DNA of 64,000 nt from the NCBI GenBank assembly GCA_016208165.1, contig JACQYL010000133.1, forward strand, positions 1 to 64,000. The letters are read 5' to 3'. Shown piece after piece: positions 8,804-17,882 of the stretch. The stretch comes from Deltaproteobacteria bacterium. GTDB taxonomy: Bacteria > Desulfobacterota > Desulfarculia > JACQYL01. The translations under genes were made by a program, and so were the position numbers. The notes under the pieces are model-generated. The model made no database searches and had not been told where the DNA came from. It saw only the letters and a list, made by a program, of their open reading frames with translations. Each line of letters starts with the position of its first letter. The stretch's first letter is position 1.

Positions 8804-9868
8804 GTGCGCAGAACAAACGCGGGTGCGATCATGAAACGACTCAAAGGTGTCTTTCCATTGGCCATCGGCAGCTTTCCCCATGTGGCTGCGGAGGCGGCGC
8901 TGGACCTCATCTTCGAGGCGTTTCCCGATATACCGATCTGGCCCCAGCTTCCCAAGTCCCGATTCCTGGAGAACATGTACGTTCAATACAGTCACCCTGT
9001 CCCAGGGGTGCGTCTGGACGAGGAAAAGCAACGAATTTTCGTCGACACCGAAACTCGGATCGAACGGGAACTGGAACGATTCTATACGCATGTCCTGGAA
9101 GAAGACCTGGACTATTTCAAGCTCCCGGAAACGTACGCTGCAGGGTTTTATGCGTTACTGGAACGCTTAAAACGTGCGGAGAACGCGCCGCTCCGGGCGC
9201 TCAAAGGACATGTCACCGGCCCTTTCAGTTTCGGTCTTACCGTCCCGGATCAAAACGGCAGGGCGATCTTTTATCATTCCGAAATTTATGAAGCGGTCGT
9301 AACCGCGCTGAGTTTGAACGCCCGCTGGCAGGTTCAGCAGCTCAAGCGCTATGCCTCCGAGGTCATCGTGTTCATTGACGAACCCTATCTCGTGTCTTTC
9401 GGGTCCGCTTTTGTGGCTGCGAACAGGGAAAACGTCATCAGCAGCCTCAATCAAGTTGTGGAGTCGATTCATCAGGAAGGCGCCGTGGCCGGCATTCATT
9501 GTTGCGGTAATACGGACTGGTCGCTGGTGCTGCATTCGGATTTGGACGTGTTGAGTTTCGATGCATTTCGCTTCTTCCCCAATCTATTGCTGTACCTCAA
9601 CGACTTGACACATTTCTTCCGAAGAGGAGGCAGCATCGCCTGGGGCATCGTTCCTTCTTCGGACGAGGTCTTCGAACAGTCCGCCCGAGCCTTGACCGAG
9701 CTCCTTTCCTCGTACCTGGCGGAACTCGAGTCCAAAGGAATGGAAGGCGAGTGGCTGACGGGATGCGCGTTCGTCACCCCCGCTTGCGGGGTGGGTTCCG
9801 AGACCGAAGCCGTTGCCGAGGAAGCCGTGCGAAAAACACAGATCGTGGCCCGCGAGATCCTGAGCTGA
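8804..9868 (+). CDS. uroporphyrinogen decarboxylase / MetE-like TIM-barrel protein
   Basis: A 354-residue member of the UROD/cobalamin-independent methionine synthase superfamily. Supporting motifs are the N-terminal LAIGSFPHV, the mid-chain VIVFIDEPYLVSF, the Zn-site-like AGIHCCGNTDW, SFDAFRF, and the C-terminal cysteine motif FVTPACGVGS. His and two Cys in these motifs would form the zinc thiolate site used to activate a methyl acceptor. The substrate (a corrinoid methyl donor or a thiol) cannot be told. GTG 8804 has GAGGAG 12 bases upstream; ATG 8831 (MKRLKGVFPLA) is a credible alternative and has a poor ribosome site. The gene is a single unit behind its own promoter. Confidence 0.8.
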   Translation: MRRTNAGAIMKRLKGVFPLAIGSFPHVAAEAALDLIFEAFPDIPIWPQLPKSRFLENMYVQYSHPVPGVRLDEEKQRIFVDTETRIERELERFYTHVLEEDLDYFKLPETYAAGFYALLERLKRAENAPLRALKGHVTGPFSFGLTVPDQNGRAIFYHSEIYEAVVTALSLNARWQVQQLKRYASEVIVFIDEPYLVSFGSAFVAANRENVISSLNQVVESIHQEGAVAGIHCCGNTDWSLVLHSDLDVLSFDAFRFFPNLLLYLNDLTHFFRRGGSIAWGIVPSSDEVFEQSARALTELLSSYLAELESKGMEGEWLTGCAFVTPACGVGSETEAVAEEAVRKTQIVAREILS

Positions 9869-9990
9869 CAACAAGAATTCACCCGGCGCCTCGAAGCCTT
9901 TCCCTGCCGGGACAACCATCACACCGGAGCCTGTCCTGAAGGTAAAACTGCGATCAGGGAAAAGGCTCACATAGATCCGGAGTCATCCAC

Positions 9991-11382
9991 GTGCGATCCT
10001 TGCTTCATACGATGAGCATTCGAAATCTCTTCCGGCCCTGCTTCGTGACCTTGCTCGCGATCGTCCTCATCGGGCTTCCCGATCTTTCCGAGGGAACCCG
10101 GCCGCAACGTCCCAAGAGTCGGCACCAGTTTACACCCAAAGTTATCGACATCGAGCACAAGCTGAGTGACTGCTTCAAACTGCGTCCACGGGCGGAAACC
10201 CGCTTCGTTATCGTGCACACTTCCGAAGCCGGTCTGGAAAGCACCTTACGAACCCTCAGCCAAGGCAAAGTCCGTGGTTGCCGCTTGACCACCTGCGGAG
10301 GGCACGCCAATTACGCCATCGCGAGAAACGGCGATGTCTATCGGATACTGGGGCACCGTTTTCGAGCCGATCACGCAGGCATTTCCATGTGGAACGGTTA
10401 CAGGGACGTCAGCTCGTACTCGGTGGGCATCGAACTCATAGCCTATCACTACAGCACCATTACCGACTCCCAATACCGATCCCTCGAATGGCTGCTTCAG
10501 ATGCTCCGGAAAGCTTACGGGATTGACGAAAGGGATGTGCTCACCCATGCGCAGGTGGCTTACGGTCGGCCCAACCGCTGGCATCCAACGAAACATCGCG
10601 GCCGAAAACGTTGCGCCAAGAATTTCGATCGTCAGAAGGCCGGGTTGAAAACCGCCTGGACCTTTGATCCCGATGTTCGGGCCGGGCGGCTGACAAAGGA
10701 TGACCACCTGGCGGAAATTTTCTACGGTTCGGCAAGCCTCTTGGCAAGTAATGATGCCGTTCCGTACTTGGCAAGCGATAAACCCGTTCCGTCCTTGGGA
10801 AGCAATGAAGCCCTTCAGTCCTCGGCGAGCAATGAAGCCCTTCAATCCAATGTGATCTCTCTCAGGAATACTGCCTGGAACGTGGCAGGAGAAGACTACG
10901 ATTCCTGCAACACCGTATACGTCCTGCCCGGAGGAACCACGCTGCCGGGTGATCAGGTCGAGAAGAAGCTGGGATGGAGTCGTCTGCCTGCGGGGACCCG
11001 TGTGCTTCTCAATGTGGACACCGATCAGAAGGTGGAAGAAGGGCCCATCAAGACCCTGGAACACGGGAAAACGGCCTGGAGTCTGGCCGGACCCAACTAT
11101 CGGAACAAAAACACTTTCTATTTTCTTCCAGACGGCAAGGTTCTGCCCGGCCACAGGGTTTCCGACTGGGATTCGCTTCCCGAACACACTCGCATGATCA
11201 TGGGATATCGGGGGCCTTACACGCTTCGTCAAGGCAGACACCCCAAGAATGTGGTAGGTTCCGTCTATCGAAATGAAAACACCCTTTACTTCTACCCGGA
11301 CAACAAGCTCCTGAGCGCCGTAGAGATCGACAACTGGTCGGGTGTACCGGCGGGAACCCGCCTCTTCGTCAAGCTGAACTAG
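9991..11382 (+). CDS. N-acetylmuramoyl-L-alanine amidase (Amidase_2) with a triple repeat tail
   Basis: The product is exported (hydrophobic signal, about residues 12-35) and is expected to cut the amide between MurNAc and L-Ala. The Amidase_2/PGRP fold is shown by FVIVHTSE (His76), DHAGISMW (His128), SVGIELI, and the zinc-site segment WHPTKHRGRKRC (His198, His202, Cys208). A low-complexity linker of repeated ASNEALQS-type units (about residues 250-285) follows. After it come three copies of a 44-48 residue unit (about 294-341, 361-404, 420-463) with the pattern AW.LAG..Y...NT.Y.LP.G..LPG..V..W..LP..TR. This may bind cell wall or another surface polymer. The start is GTG 9991 with GGAG upstream; ATG 10012 is possible. 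Confidence 0.85.
   Translation: MRSLLHTMSIRNLFRPCFVTLLAIVLIGLPDLSEGTRPQRPKSRHQFTPKVIDIEHKLSDCFKLRPRAETRFVIVHTSEAGLESTLRTLSQGKVRGCRLTTCGGHANYAIARNGDVYRILGHRFRADHAGISMWNGYRDVSSYSVGIELIAYHYSTITDSQYRSLEWLLQMLRKAYGIDERDVLTHAQVAYGRPNRWHPTKHRGRKRCAKNFDRQKAGLKTAWTFDPDVRAGRLTKDDHLAEIFYGSASLLASNDAVPYLASDKPVPSLGSNEALQSSASNEALQSNVISLRNTAWNVAGEDYDSCNTVYVLPGGTTLPGDQVEKKLGWSRLPAGTRVLLNVDTDQKVEEGPIKTLEHGKTAWSLAGPNYRNKNTFYFLPDGKVLPGHRVSDWDSLPEHTRMIMGYRGPYTLRQGRHPKNVVGSVYRNENTLYFYPDNKLLSAVEIDNWSGVPAGTRLFVKLN
10738..10857 (+). repeat. short in-gene repeats encoding the amidase linker
   Basis: Four degenerate units of roughly 30 bases (for example AGCAATGAAGCCCTTCAGTC, repeated almost exactly once) encode the Ser/Asn/Ala-rich linker of the amidase. 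Repeats of this kind can expand or contract by slippage or recombination. Confidence 0.7.
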
Positions 11383-11535
11383 CCTCCGGCATTCAGGAAG
11401 GGATAGGAGGACAACAAGGAGCGTTACGAACCAAAACCGCACGACGCCCGATTTCGACAGCCGGATGCCCTTGACGTAGTCGCGTCACTCTCGCATGGGA
11501 CGTTCCCGATAATAGCGTCGGGACCCAAGCGCGGG

Positions 11536-11913
11536 TTATTCCGCTTTTTTCTGCAGTTTGTCTGCCAGTTTCTCGCAGTAATGCTGGGGGATTTCGAAGT
11601 CCGCACGTCTGTTCTTGAGCATGTTGATTTTCATGATCCGAAAATTCAGTCTTTTTACCAGCCGGTATTTCTCCTGCTCGTCCTTGACGTGTTCGAGCAA
11701 GTCCTCGGCCTGTCGAATCTCTTTCAGTTCCGACACTTCCGGAGGGACGCAATTGGCGTTCTTCAATATTTTGTAGGCCATCCTTAGATCTTCCGGGATC
11801 CGGCTTTCGTCCTCGTATGCGATCGGAGATCCCGCACCGGGAAGCCCGTCCAATTCGCCCCGTTCGATCGCCTCCAATATTCGTTGCTCGGCGATTTTTT
11901 GAAAATCAAACAT
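11536..11913 (-). CDS. DUF1992 family protein (DnaJ C28-like domain)
   Basis: A small (125-residue) cytoplasmic protein with the DUF1992 signature: an N-terminal FQKIAEQRILEAIERGELDG, then LPGAGSPI, RIPEDLRMAYKILKNANCVPPEV, then a helical charged region to a short C-terminal KLADKLQKK. The family is conserved but of unknown biochemical role. Length is usual. It is the last of three leftward genes (12355-13329, 11992-12291, this one). Confidence 0.85.
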   Translation of the reverse strand: MFDFQKIAEQRILEAIERGELDGLPGAGSPIAYEDESRIPEDLRMAYKILKNANCVPPEVSELKEIRQAEDLLEHVKDEQEKYRLVKRLNFRIMKINMLKNRRADFEIPQHYCEKLADKLQKKAE

Positions 11914-11991
11914 CTAAACCATCATCCTTTGTCTTCAGATACGTCCACCTCTCGGGTGGCGGGAACCGGATGGAACAGCCGCGGTCCCAAA

Positions 11992-12291
11992 CTAGTGCTC
12001 AAAACGCAGCTTCTCGACAATATGGCCTTCTCCGTCCAGTTTGTATAACGAGAAACCGTTTTCCTTTGCATAGTCGGTCAATTCTTCGAAAAGCATGGCC
12101 TGTAAAGCGTAATCCGGGCCTTGTTCTTTCTTGAACGCATGTTTACAGGCCAAGCCGTCTTCTTTGACTTCGAAGAAGGGAATGAATTGTTCCCCGTTTT
12201 GTTCATCTAGCCGGCCGACCATCTTGTCGCCCTCGAAGTACTGCTGGATAAAGACCCACACCCAGTTCGATTCGTTTCCTTGTTTGGCCAT
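11992..12291 (-). CDS. hypothetical protein, 99 residues
   Basis: Not recognised. The sequence is acidic and rich in aromatic residues (NWVWVFIQQYFEG, FIPFFEVKEDGLACKH, ELTDYAKENGFSLYKL), with no signal peptide, membrane helix or metal motif. It looks like a compact alpha/beta cytoplasmic protein. An AGAGGA-like site lies close upstream of ATG 12291. It lies 63 bases after the prenyl synthase gene and 78 before the DUF1992 gene, in the same direction. Confidence 0.7.
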   Translation of the reverse strand: MAKQGNESNWVWVFIQQYFEGDKMVGRLDEQNGEQFIPFFEVKEDGLACKHAFKKEQGPDYALQAMLFEELTDYAKENGFSLYKLDGEGHIVEKLRFEH

Positions 12292-12354
12292 AAGCCTCGT
12301 CCTCTCTTCTTCCGGAACTCGCCGAGCGGAACTGAAGGAATCCCGACGCTTCGA

Positions 12355-13329
12355 CTAGAAACGGCGTTCCACAACAAAGTCCGCCAAATCAATCAGCAGT
12401 TGGCGTCCTGGAATATCGGGAAAGGCGAGCAGATTGGTTCGGGCTCGGTCTTTGTACTCTTTGGCTCGCTCCAGACTATACTCGACCCCGTTATAGCTCC
12501 TCACCAATGTTTGTATAGAAGAAAAATGTTCAGGTTTAAAGGTATCCTTGTCACACCATTCGATGAGTTTTCGGCGCTCTTCCGGGGTACAGATTTCTAG
12601 AGTGCGGAGCAGGGGGAGCGTTATCTTCCCCTCTTCTACGTCCTTTCCCACAGGCTTTCCGAATTCTTTTTGGCTGACGCTGTAATCCAATGCATCGTCG
12701 ACCAGCTGAAAGGCGATGCCCAAATCCATGCCGAAATCACCCAGGAGTTTCTCCTGTTCCTCCGTTATGTTGCCCAGCATGCCTCCGATGCGGCATGCGG
12801 CGGACATGAGCACTGCGGTCTTGGATATGATTACCTCCAGATAATCTTCCATGCGCATGTTGAAATCAAAGGAGTGGATCAGTTCCAAGACCATGCCTTC
12901 GGCCATACGGTTGGTCGTATTGGACAGGACCTCCAAAACACGAAGGTTACCCATCTCGACCGCCATGTTGAACGATTTCGAATACAGAAAATCCCCCACC
13001 AATACGGCGGCGGAATTACCCCAGAGCACATTGGCCGTTTCGGTTCCCCGTCGGACTTCGGCGCGGTCAATGACGTCGTCATGTAAGAGTGTCGCCGCGT
13101 GAAGATATTCAAACACCGTCGAGAAGTAGTATTCGGATGTGCCTCCGTAATCCGCCAATCGTGCGCAAAGAACAAACAGCATCGGCCGAATCCGTTTCCC
13201 CCCTCCCAACAGGATATGTTCTCCTATTTTGGATATCAGACCCACGTGGGATTCCAAGTTCGCCTGGAGGTAATGATTGATCTGTTCCGCATCTTTTTCG
13301 ACGGCGATCAGAAAGCTCTGTTGTGTCAT
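12355..13329 (-). CDS. trans-polyprenyl diphosphate synthase
   Basis: Condenses isopentenyl units onto an allylic primer to make a long prenyl chain, probably the quinone side chain (octaprenyl synthase/IspB-like). Motifs are GGGKRIRPML, the first Asp-rich motif LLHDDVID, GDFLYSKSF, and the second Asp motif FQLVDDALDY. The 324 residues match the usual family length. No small bulky residue analysis was attempted, so chain length is not assigned. A spaced 63-base gap leads to the 99-residue protein gene. Confidence 0.93.
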   Translation of the reverse strand: MTQQSFLIAVEKDAEQINHYLQANLESHVGLISKIGEHILLGGGKRIRPMLFVLCARLADYGGTSEYYFSTVFEYLHAATLLHDDVIDRAEVRRGTETANVLWGNSAAVLVGDFLYSKSFNMAVEMGNLRVLEVLSNTTNRMAEGMVLELIHSFDFNMRMEDYLEVIISKTAVLMSAACRIGGMLGNITEEQEKLLGDFGMDLGIAFQLVDDALDYSVSQKEFGKPVGKDVEEGKITLPLLRTLEICTPEERRKLIEWCDKDTFKPEHFSSIQTLVRSYNGVEYSLERAKEYKDRARTNLLAFPDIPGRQLLIDLADFVVERRF

Positions 13330-13485
13330 GTACCTGTTCCCATCGTAGTGAAATAACCCCTTGTGATTCCCTGGAGCGCCGTCGAGGTGTTTACTCGGAT
13401 GTCCATATCATGCACGCGACCGTTCGGCACAACATAGGCGCGTGTGGCGGCAGCCACGGGAATCTTCTTATGGTTTATTATGTTA

Positions 13486-13525
13486 AAAAAACGTAAAATG
13501 CAAACCGCGATTTCCGGAATCGCGG
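13486..13525 (-). terminator. intrinsic terminator of rimO
   Basis: CCGCGATT (13505-13512), a 5-base loop and AATCGCGG (13518-13525) form a perfect 8-bp stem 12 bases after the rimO stop. On the minus strand it is followed by TTTGCATTTTACGTTTTTTT. Confidence 0.75.
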
Positions 13526-13537
13526 CGCCAACCCTCT

Positions 13538-14869
13538 TCAGAGACGGTCGATCATGCGTCCAAACAAGTCATGTTCGGACGCTTTTGTTATCCGGACCCG
13601 GACCCACTCTCCGGGGCCCGCTTTCCCTTGAAAAAACACGGCGCCGTCGATCTCGGGCGCGTGCCACCAGGCCCGGCCCTCGAGCAAGCCGGGATATTCG
13701 TCCGAGCGGCCTTCCACCAGGATCGTTACATCGGATCCGATCCTGGCTGAATTCTTTGCTCGTGAAATGTCCGCCTGGAGTTGCATAAGGCCCTCCAAAC
13801 GCCTTTCCCGTTCGCCGCGGGGTACCTGATCCGGCAGCCGGGCTGCAGGAACCCCCTCCTCCGGATAAAATGTGAATCCTCCAACGTGTTCCGGACGCAC
13901 CCGATCTATGAACTGCACCAACTCGTCGTAGTCCCGGGTCGTCTCGCCCGGAAATCCCACCATAACCGTCAATCGAATGACAGCGTCCGGGACTCGGTCG
14001 CGAATGCGATCGATCAAACGATAAGGATCCCAGGACGGCCGCCACCGCCCCATTCGTTTCAATACAGGCTCGGACACATGCTGCAAAGGGAGGTCGAAGT
14101 AGGGCAACAGGCGCTCGTTTGCAGCGACGACGTCGAGAAGCTCGTCCGCTACCCGTTCCGGGTAGAGATACAGCGCGCGTATCCATCTGAAATCGCCAAC
14201 CCTGGCCAGCCGTTCCATCAAACCGGGAAGGCGCACCTCACTCTCCAGATCCTCGCCGTAACGGGTCGTGTCCTGCGCGACTACGTTCAGCTCGACAACT
14301 CCTTCCGCTGAAAGGCTCCCGGCTTCACGAAGCAGATCTTCGACGAGCACGCTCCGGTAAGGACCCCTGAGGCTGGGAATCAGACAAAACGTGCAGGCGT
14401 TGTCACACCCTTCCGCGATCTTCAGATACGACGTGAAAGGGGGCGTGGACCTGAAACGGCCGGTCGTGACACCCGCTGACTCCTCGCGCTCCATGACCGC
14501 CAATCCCGATTCCAGCAGCTTCTTGCCGATGGTTTGAAACTCGTCGGTTCCGACAAACAGATCCACTTCGGGAAGGCTTTCTTTCAAGGCTCCGCCAAAT
14601 CGGCTGAACAGGCAGCCGGCCACCACCAGGGCCTTGCATTGTCCTGTCTTCTTGTATTCCGCCAGCTCGAGAATGGTCTCCGCGGACTCCCGCACGGCAG
14701 GTTCGATGAAACTGCACGTATTGACCAGAATAAGCTCCGCCTGCTCCGGAGAAGGGACCCATCGAAATCCGGACTCTTGCAGGATAGCTGCCATGCGTTC
14801 GGTGTCCACAAGGTTTTTTGGACATCCCAACGTTGCATAATAGACTGTTCGCTCGAAACGGTTTGACAT
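13538..14869 (-). CDS. rimO: ribosomal protein S12 methylthiotransferase RimO
   Basis: A radical SAM enzyme that adds a methylthio group to Asp of ribosomal protein S12. Domain order is UPF0004 (GCPKNLVDTERM, LILVNTCSFIEPA, VVAGC with three cluster cysteines), radical SAM with CDNACTFC, and a C-terminal TRAM domain (VTILVEGRSDEYPGLLEGR). With ATG 14869 it is 443 residues, the normal length. The longer frame to 15055 only reads into the upstream gene. The start overlaps the stop of the upstream membrane protein gene by one base (TAATG), so the two are coupled. Confidence 0.94.
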   Translation of the reverse strand: MSNRFERTVYYATLGCPKNLVDTERMAAILQESGFRWVPSPEQAELILVNTCSFIEPAVRESAETILELAEYKKTGQCKALVVAGCLFSRFGGALKESLPEVDLFVGTDEFQTIGKKLLESGLAVMEREESAGVTTGRFRSTPPFTSYLKIAEGCDNACTFCLIPSLRGPYRSVLVEDLLREAGSLSAEGVVELNVVAQDTTRYGEDLESEVRLPGLMERLARVGDFRWIRALYLYPERVADELLDVVAANERLLPYFDLPLQHVSEPVLKRMGRWRPSWDPYRLIDRIRDRVPDAVIRLTVMVGFPGETTRDYDELVQFIDRVRPEHVGGFTFYPEEGVPAARLPDQVPRGERERRLEGLMQLQADISRAKNSARIGSDVTILVEGRSDEYPGLLEGRAWWHAPEIDGAVFFQGKAGPGEWVRVRITKASEHDLFGRMIDRL

Positions 14870-15828
14870 TAGGACCCGAACGACACGATGGTATGCGTGT
14901 CGATTTGATAAAACGAAAAAACCCAGAAAAGCACGTTCCCAAGGGCCGCCACGCCTGTTGAAAGAACCCGACGAACGTTCGAACATTCCGGTTCTCCGGA
15001 AGGCTTTGAAGCCCAGGTGTAAAACAGTTTTATGGCGGAGACCATGACGAAGCACTCCAGCGCAAACGGAGGAAAGCCAAGAAAGCCCAATATGGGCATT
15101 TCAAATACCTTCCAGTGTCCCACAAAAGGCACTGTGTACTTCCACTTGGCCCCGGCCCAGAAGTTCCAGAATTCCCAAAGCAGCCCGCATACGGCCCCGG
15201 CGCACAGCAGATTCAGAATCGGCCGGATACCCGCCTGTTGCCACCTCCGAATCAGTGAATCACCCTCCAGAGCATGCACTAGGGGTTCCAGAATAAGGGT
15301 CGGACCGGCCCACACCAGGGGGAAACAATAACGTGGCCATACAACCGCAAGGACGGTACTGAGGAGTCCCAGCGCGAAGCAGGGTTTCCTCCAACCCGAT
15401 CCCTGGGTCAACTTCCGGGGACGGATCGTTCGGAACAATCCTAGTGCATTCAGCAGATCAAAGGTTTCCAGAATGCCCGGAAGCACGGTCGAGTAAGCCA
15501 GTACGTAGCCGGGCCACCGGAGCCAGACCTCGGGGGGTACGTTTACGTATTGCCAGTTCTTGAGCGCCAGGTTAAACAGTTCGAAGATCAGCCAGCAGGT
15601 GACGGACCATGGAACCAACATCCAGAATTCACGCGGTCGATTCCGAATGAGCGATCGCCCCTCCAGGCACTGCACCACGCTGTCGGCGATCAGAATATAC
15701 GACCACCATGCAAAAGAATAGAACCAGGAGAAAAAAGGCTCCACCCTGAAATACGTCAGCACCTGGGCGCCGGCGAGGATGGCCACGCCCAGCAGGCCGG
15801 TTGCATACGAGCCCTTCCTGCATTTCAT
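14869..15828 (-). CDS. polytopic membrane protein with duplicated halves
   Basis: A 319-residue protein with about eight hydrophobic segments. It has two related halves: residues about 42-97 (ADSVVQCLEGRSLIRNRPRE, then CWLIFELFNLALKNWQYVNV) and about 177-235 (LEPLVHALEGDSLIRRWQQ, then CGLLWEFWNFWAGAKWKYTV). Each half holds the pattern LEG.SLIR followed by a W/L-rich helix with a conserved E-[LF]-[FW]-N and then W.Y. The conserved Glu, Asn and Trp in membrane helices suggest an enzyme or a transporter with pseudo-twofold symmetry. Family not recognised. It is translationally coupled to rimO. Confidence 0.75.
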   Translation of the reverse strand: MKCRKGSYATGLLGVAILAGAQVLTYFRVEPFFSWFYSFAWWSYILIADSVVQCLEGRSLIRNRPREFWMLVPWSVTCWLIFELFNLALKNWQYVNVPPEVWLRWPGYVLAYSTVLPGILETFDLLNALGLFRTIRPRKLTQGSGWRKPCFALGLLSTVLAVVWPRYCFPLVWAGPTLILEPLVHALEGDSLIRRWQQAGIRPILNLLCAGAVCGLLWEFWNFWAGAKWKYTVPFVGHWKVFEMPILGFLGFPPFALECFVMVSAIKLFYTWASKPSGEPECSNVRRVLSTGVAALGNVLFWVFSFYQIDTHTIVSFGS

Positions 15829-15921
15829 GGGTGATCCCTATTTTCCCGGATACGAGCGTAAACGCATTCCGGCCGGCAGGCCCCATCGGCTCCCGCTCTC
15901 ATGGCGACTGATCCGCGGCCG

Positions 15922-16716
15922 TCAATCTTTCATCAGAGACGCCATTGTCCGGTATACCCCTCCGGCGGCCCGCGCCACCTGAGGCCCGTAACCAAAAGCC
16001 AGTGGGTCATCCTCCGTATCGATGAACACGAGGGCCGTTCGGTTCTGAGCCACGCGCTCCGCCACCATCAGCGCCTCTTCGAGGGGATCTCCTCCATGCA
16101 GACTCAAGTTGGGCTTGCCATCGGAAACCAGCACCATGACGGTGTCCGTTTCCGGATTGCGATACCGCTCCTGTAGCAAGGCCCGAAGCCCCAAAGCGAT
16201 GCCCTCGGCCAACGGCGTCTTACCGCCTAAAGCAAGCTGCTCCACCACATGCTCGGCGCGCCGCATGTTCGGAGTCAAAGGCAACGCCAGGCGGGACCGA
16301 TCATGATGGAAAGCCACCAACCCCACCCGGTCACGGCGTAGATAGCTTTCTTTCAGGTAGGCATGGAGTAGCGCCTTCGCATGCGACATGCGTCCCTTTC
16401 CCCGCATGGAAGAACTCGCATCCACTACGAACAGAATCGTGTATCCGGCGCGCCGCTCCCGAACTTTCTGTTTCAGATCGGATGGAATGATTCGGATCCT
16501 GTCGTTCGGGCCTCGTGAAGCCGCTCTGACGGCGGCTGCTTTGAGCGTGGCCAAAAGAGCTATCTCCGAAAAGCTGCGACCCTCGAAAGGCGCATCGGTC
16601 ACCGATGCGCCCTCACCTTTCCGGAAAAGCGATCTTTTTCTGCGGCCCGGCGAGGACGAGCGGATCAGGTCCTCGAGGGGAATGGAGGGCCGTCGATTCT
16701 CCGGATGCGAAGCCAC
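15922..16716 (-). CDS. BchD/ChlD-like VWA domain protein
   Basis: This matches the C-terminal part of the magnesium chelatase D subunit. A basic linker (residues 20-60) precedes a VWA domain (about 90-264) whose metal (MIDAS) motif is VVDASSSMRGKGRM, followed by GGKTPLAEGIALG and VLVSDGKPN. It lacks the AAA+ half of full BchD. The BchI-like ATPase is immediately upstream (26 bases). Such I/D pairs can serve magnesium or cobalt chelatases; no H subunit or CobN is in the window. The protein works with the ATPase in the cytoplasm. Confidence 0.85.
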   Translation of the reverse strand: MASHPENRRPSIPLEDLIRSSSPGRRKRSLFRKGEGASVTDAPFEGRSFSEIALLATLKAAAVRAASRGPNDRIRIIPSDLKQKVRERRAGYTILFVVDASSSMRGKGRMSHAKALLHAYLKESYLRRDRVGLVAFHHDRSRLALPLTPNMRRAEHVVEQLALGGKTPLAEGIALGLRALLQERYRNPETDTVMVLVSDGKPNLSLHGGDPLEEALMVAERVAQNRTALVFIDTEDDPLAFGYGPQVARAAGGVYRTMASLMKD

Positions 16717-16742
16717 CGGTGGGACTACAGTATCGACATTTT

Positions 16743-17840
16743 CTAAACGAGCGTAAGCTTTTTTTTTTCGTGCCCGGACGCCGTCTCCGGTGAAGCTTTC
16801 TCTTCCTCGAATGCTTCAGCCAGTGTCTCCAGCTTCTGTACGTTCAGTTCCGCATGACGCAAGCCATGCTTCTTGAAGCGATGGGGTAAGGCCAGTTCCG
16901 CAGCCTGCACGAGCTCTTTTGAAGTCACCTCCGGAGTCCCGTTCAGAGCACTCAGAGCCATAGCCGCCTTGACCATGGTGATATCGCTCCTGTGGCCCTC
17001 GGTTTCAAAGCTCAACGAGAAGCGCGCCGCCAGTTCCCAAATTTCATCGGGCACGGTAACGTGCTTCAACCGCTCGGTGGCCTGAGCGAGGTCGAGAGAC
17101 AGTTTCCGCTCCTCGGCGGCCCACTGTTCCGCAAACTTCGCCGGCTCGGATTCGAACCTCAGACGCCGTCGTGCAATTGCCGAGCGTTCAGCTGCGTCCT
17201 TGCTTCCCGAAACCTCGACACAGAGGCCGAAGCGGTCCAGAAGCTGAGGTCTGAGGTCTCCCTCCTCGGGATTCATGGTGCCGATGAGCACGAATCGGCT
17301 GGGATGGCTGAATGACAGCCCCTCTCGTTCGACGAAGTTCACCCCCATGGCCGCTGCATCCAACAGGAGATCCACCAAGTGGTCGTTTAACAGATTAACC
17401 TCGTCCACGTAGAATAGGGCGCGATTGGCCTCGGCCAGCAAGCCCGGTTCAAATCGGCGTTCTCCCCTGCTGAGGGCTCTTTCCAAATCCAGGGAACCCA
17501 ACAGACGGTCTTCCGTAGCCCCGATGGGCAGGTTCACCAGGGGGCTCGGACGCTCAATCCAGTCCAGCACTTCCCCTGCCTCGAACCTCTCGAGACACCG
17601 GTCGCACATCCTTTGCGGGTTCTCAGGGTCGCAGTGAAAGGGGCAGTCCGAGACAACCCGAATGAACGGCATGACATTCACCAGACCCCGGACAGCGGTG
17701 GACTTGGCCGTGCCCCGATGGCCCCGGATGAGCACCCCCCCGATTTCGGGGTAGATGACGTTCAGAAGTAGGGCCAGTTTCATTTTCTGCTGGCCTACGA
17801 TGGCGGCAAACGGATATACAGGATGAGTCATTTGGGTCAT
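16743..17840 (-). CDS. BchI/ChlI-like AAA+ ATPase
   Basis: A 365-residue AAA+ motor like the I subunit of magnesium chelatase. Walker A is IRGHRGTAKST, Walker B LFYVDEVNLLND, sensor 1 VLIGTMNPEEG, and the Arg finger region LRPQLLDRFGL. An unusual cysteine cluster (DCPFHCDPENPQRMCDRC, about residues 65-82) sits in the N-terminal insertion, able to bind zinc or an iron-sulfur cluster. It is the first gene of the pair, behind a promoter at 17883-17910. The substrate metal is not known; the role in cobalamin or heme-type chelation is inferred from the family. Confidence 0.88.
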   Translation of the reverse strand: MTQMTHPVYPFAAIVGQQKMKLALLLNVIYPEIGGVLIRGHRGTAKSTAVRGLVNVMPFIRVVSDCPFHCDPENPQRMCDRCLERFEAGEVLDWIERPSPLVNLPIGATEDRLLGSLDLERALSRGERRFEPGLLAEANRALFYVDEVNLLNDHLVDLLLDAAAMGVNFVEREGLSFSHPSRFVLIGTMNPEEGDLRPQLLDRFGLCVEVSGSKDAAERSAIARRRLRFESEPAKFAEQWAAEERKLSLDLAQATERLKHVTVPDEIWELAARFSLSFETEGHRSDITMVKAAMALSALNGTPEVTSKELVQAAELALPHRFKKHGLRHAELNVQKLETLAEAFEEEKASPETASGHEKKKLTLV

Positions 17841-17882
17841 CGAAAGTAACTATCTTAAATTGTTGGAAAGTAAGGATCTGTT

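Noticed and set aside
10246-11442. A 398-residue antisense frame opposite the amidase.
   Set aside because: Antisense shadow with no features; the sense amidase has clear motifs.
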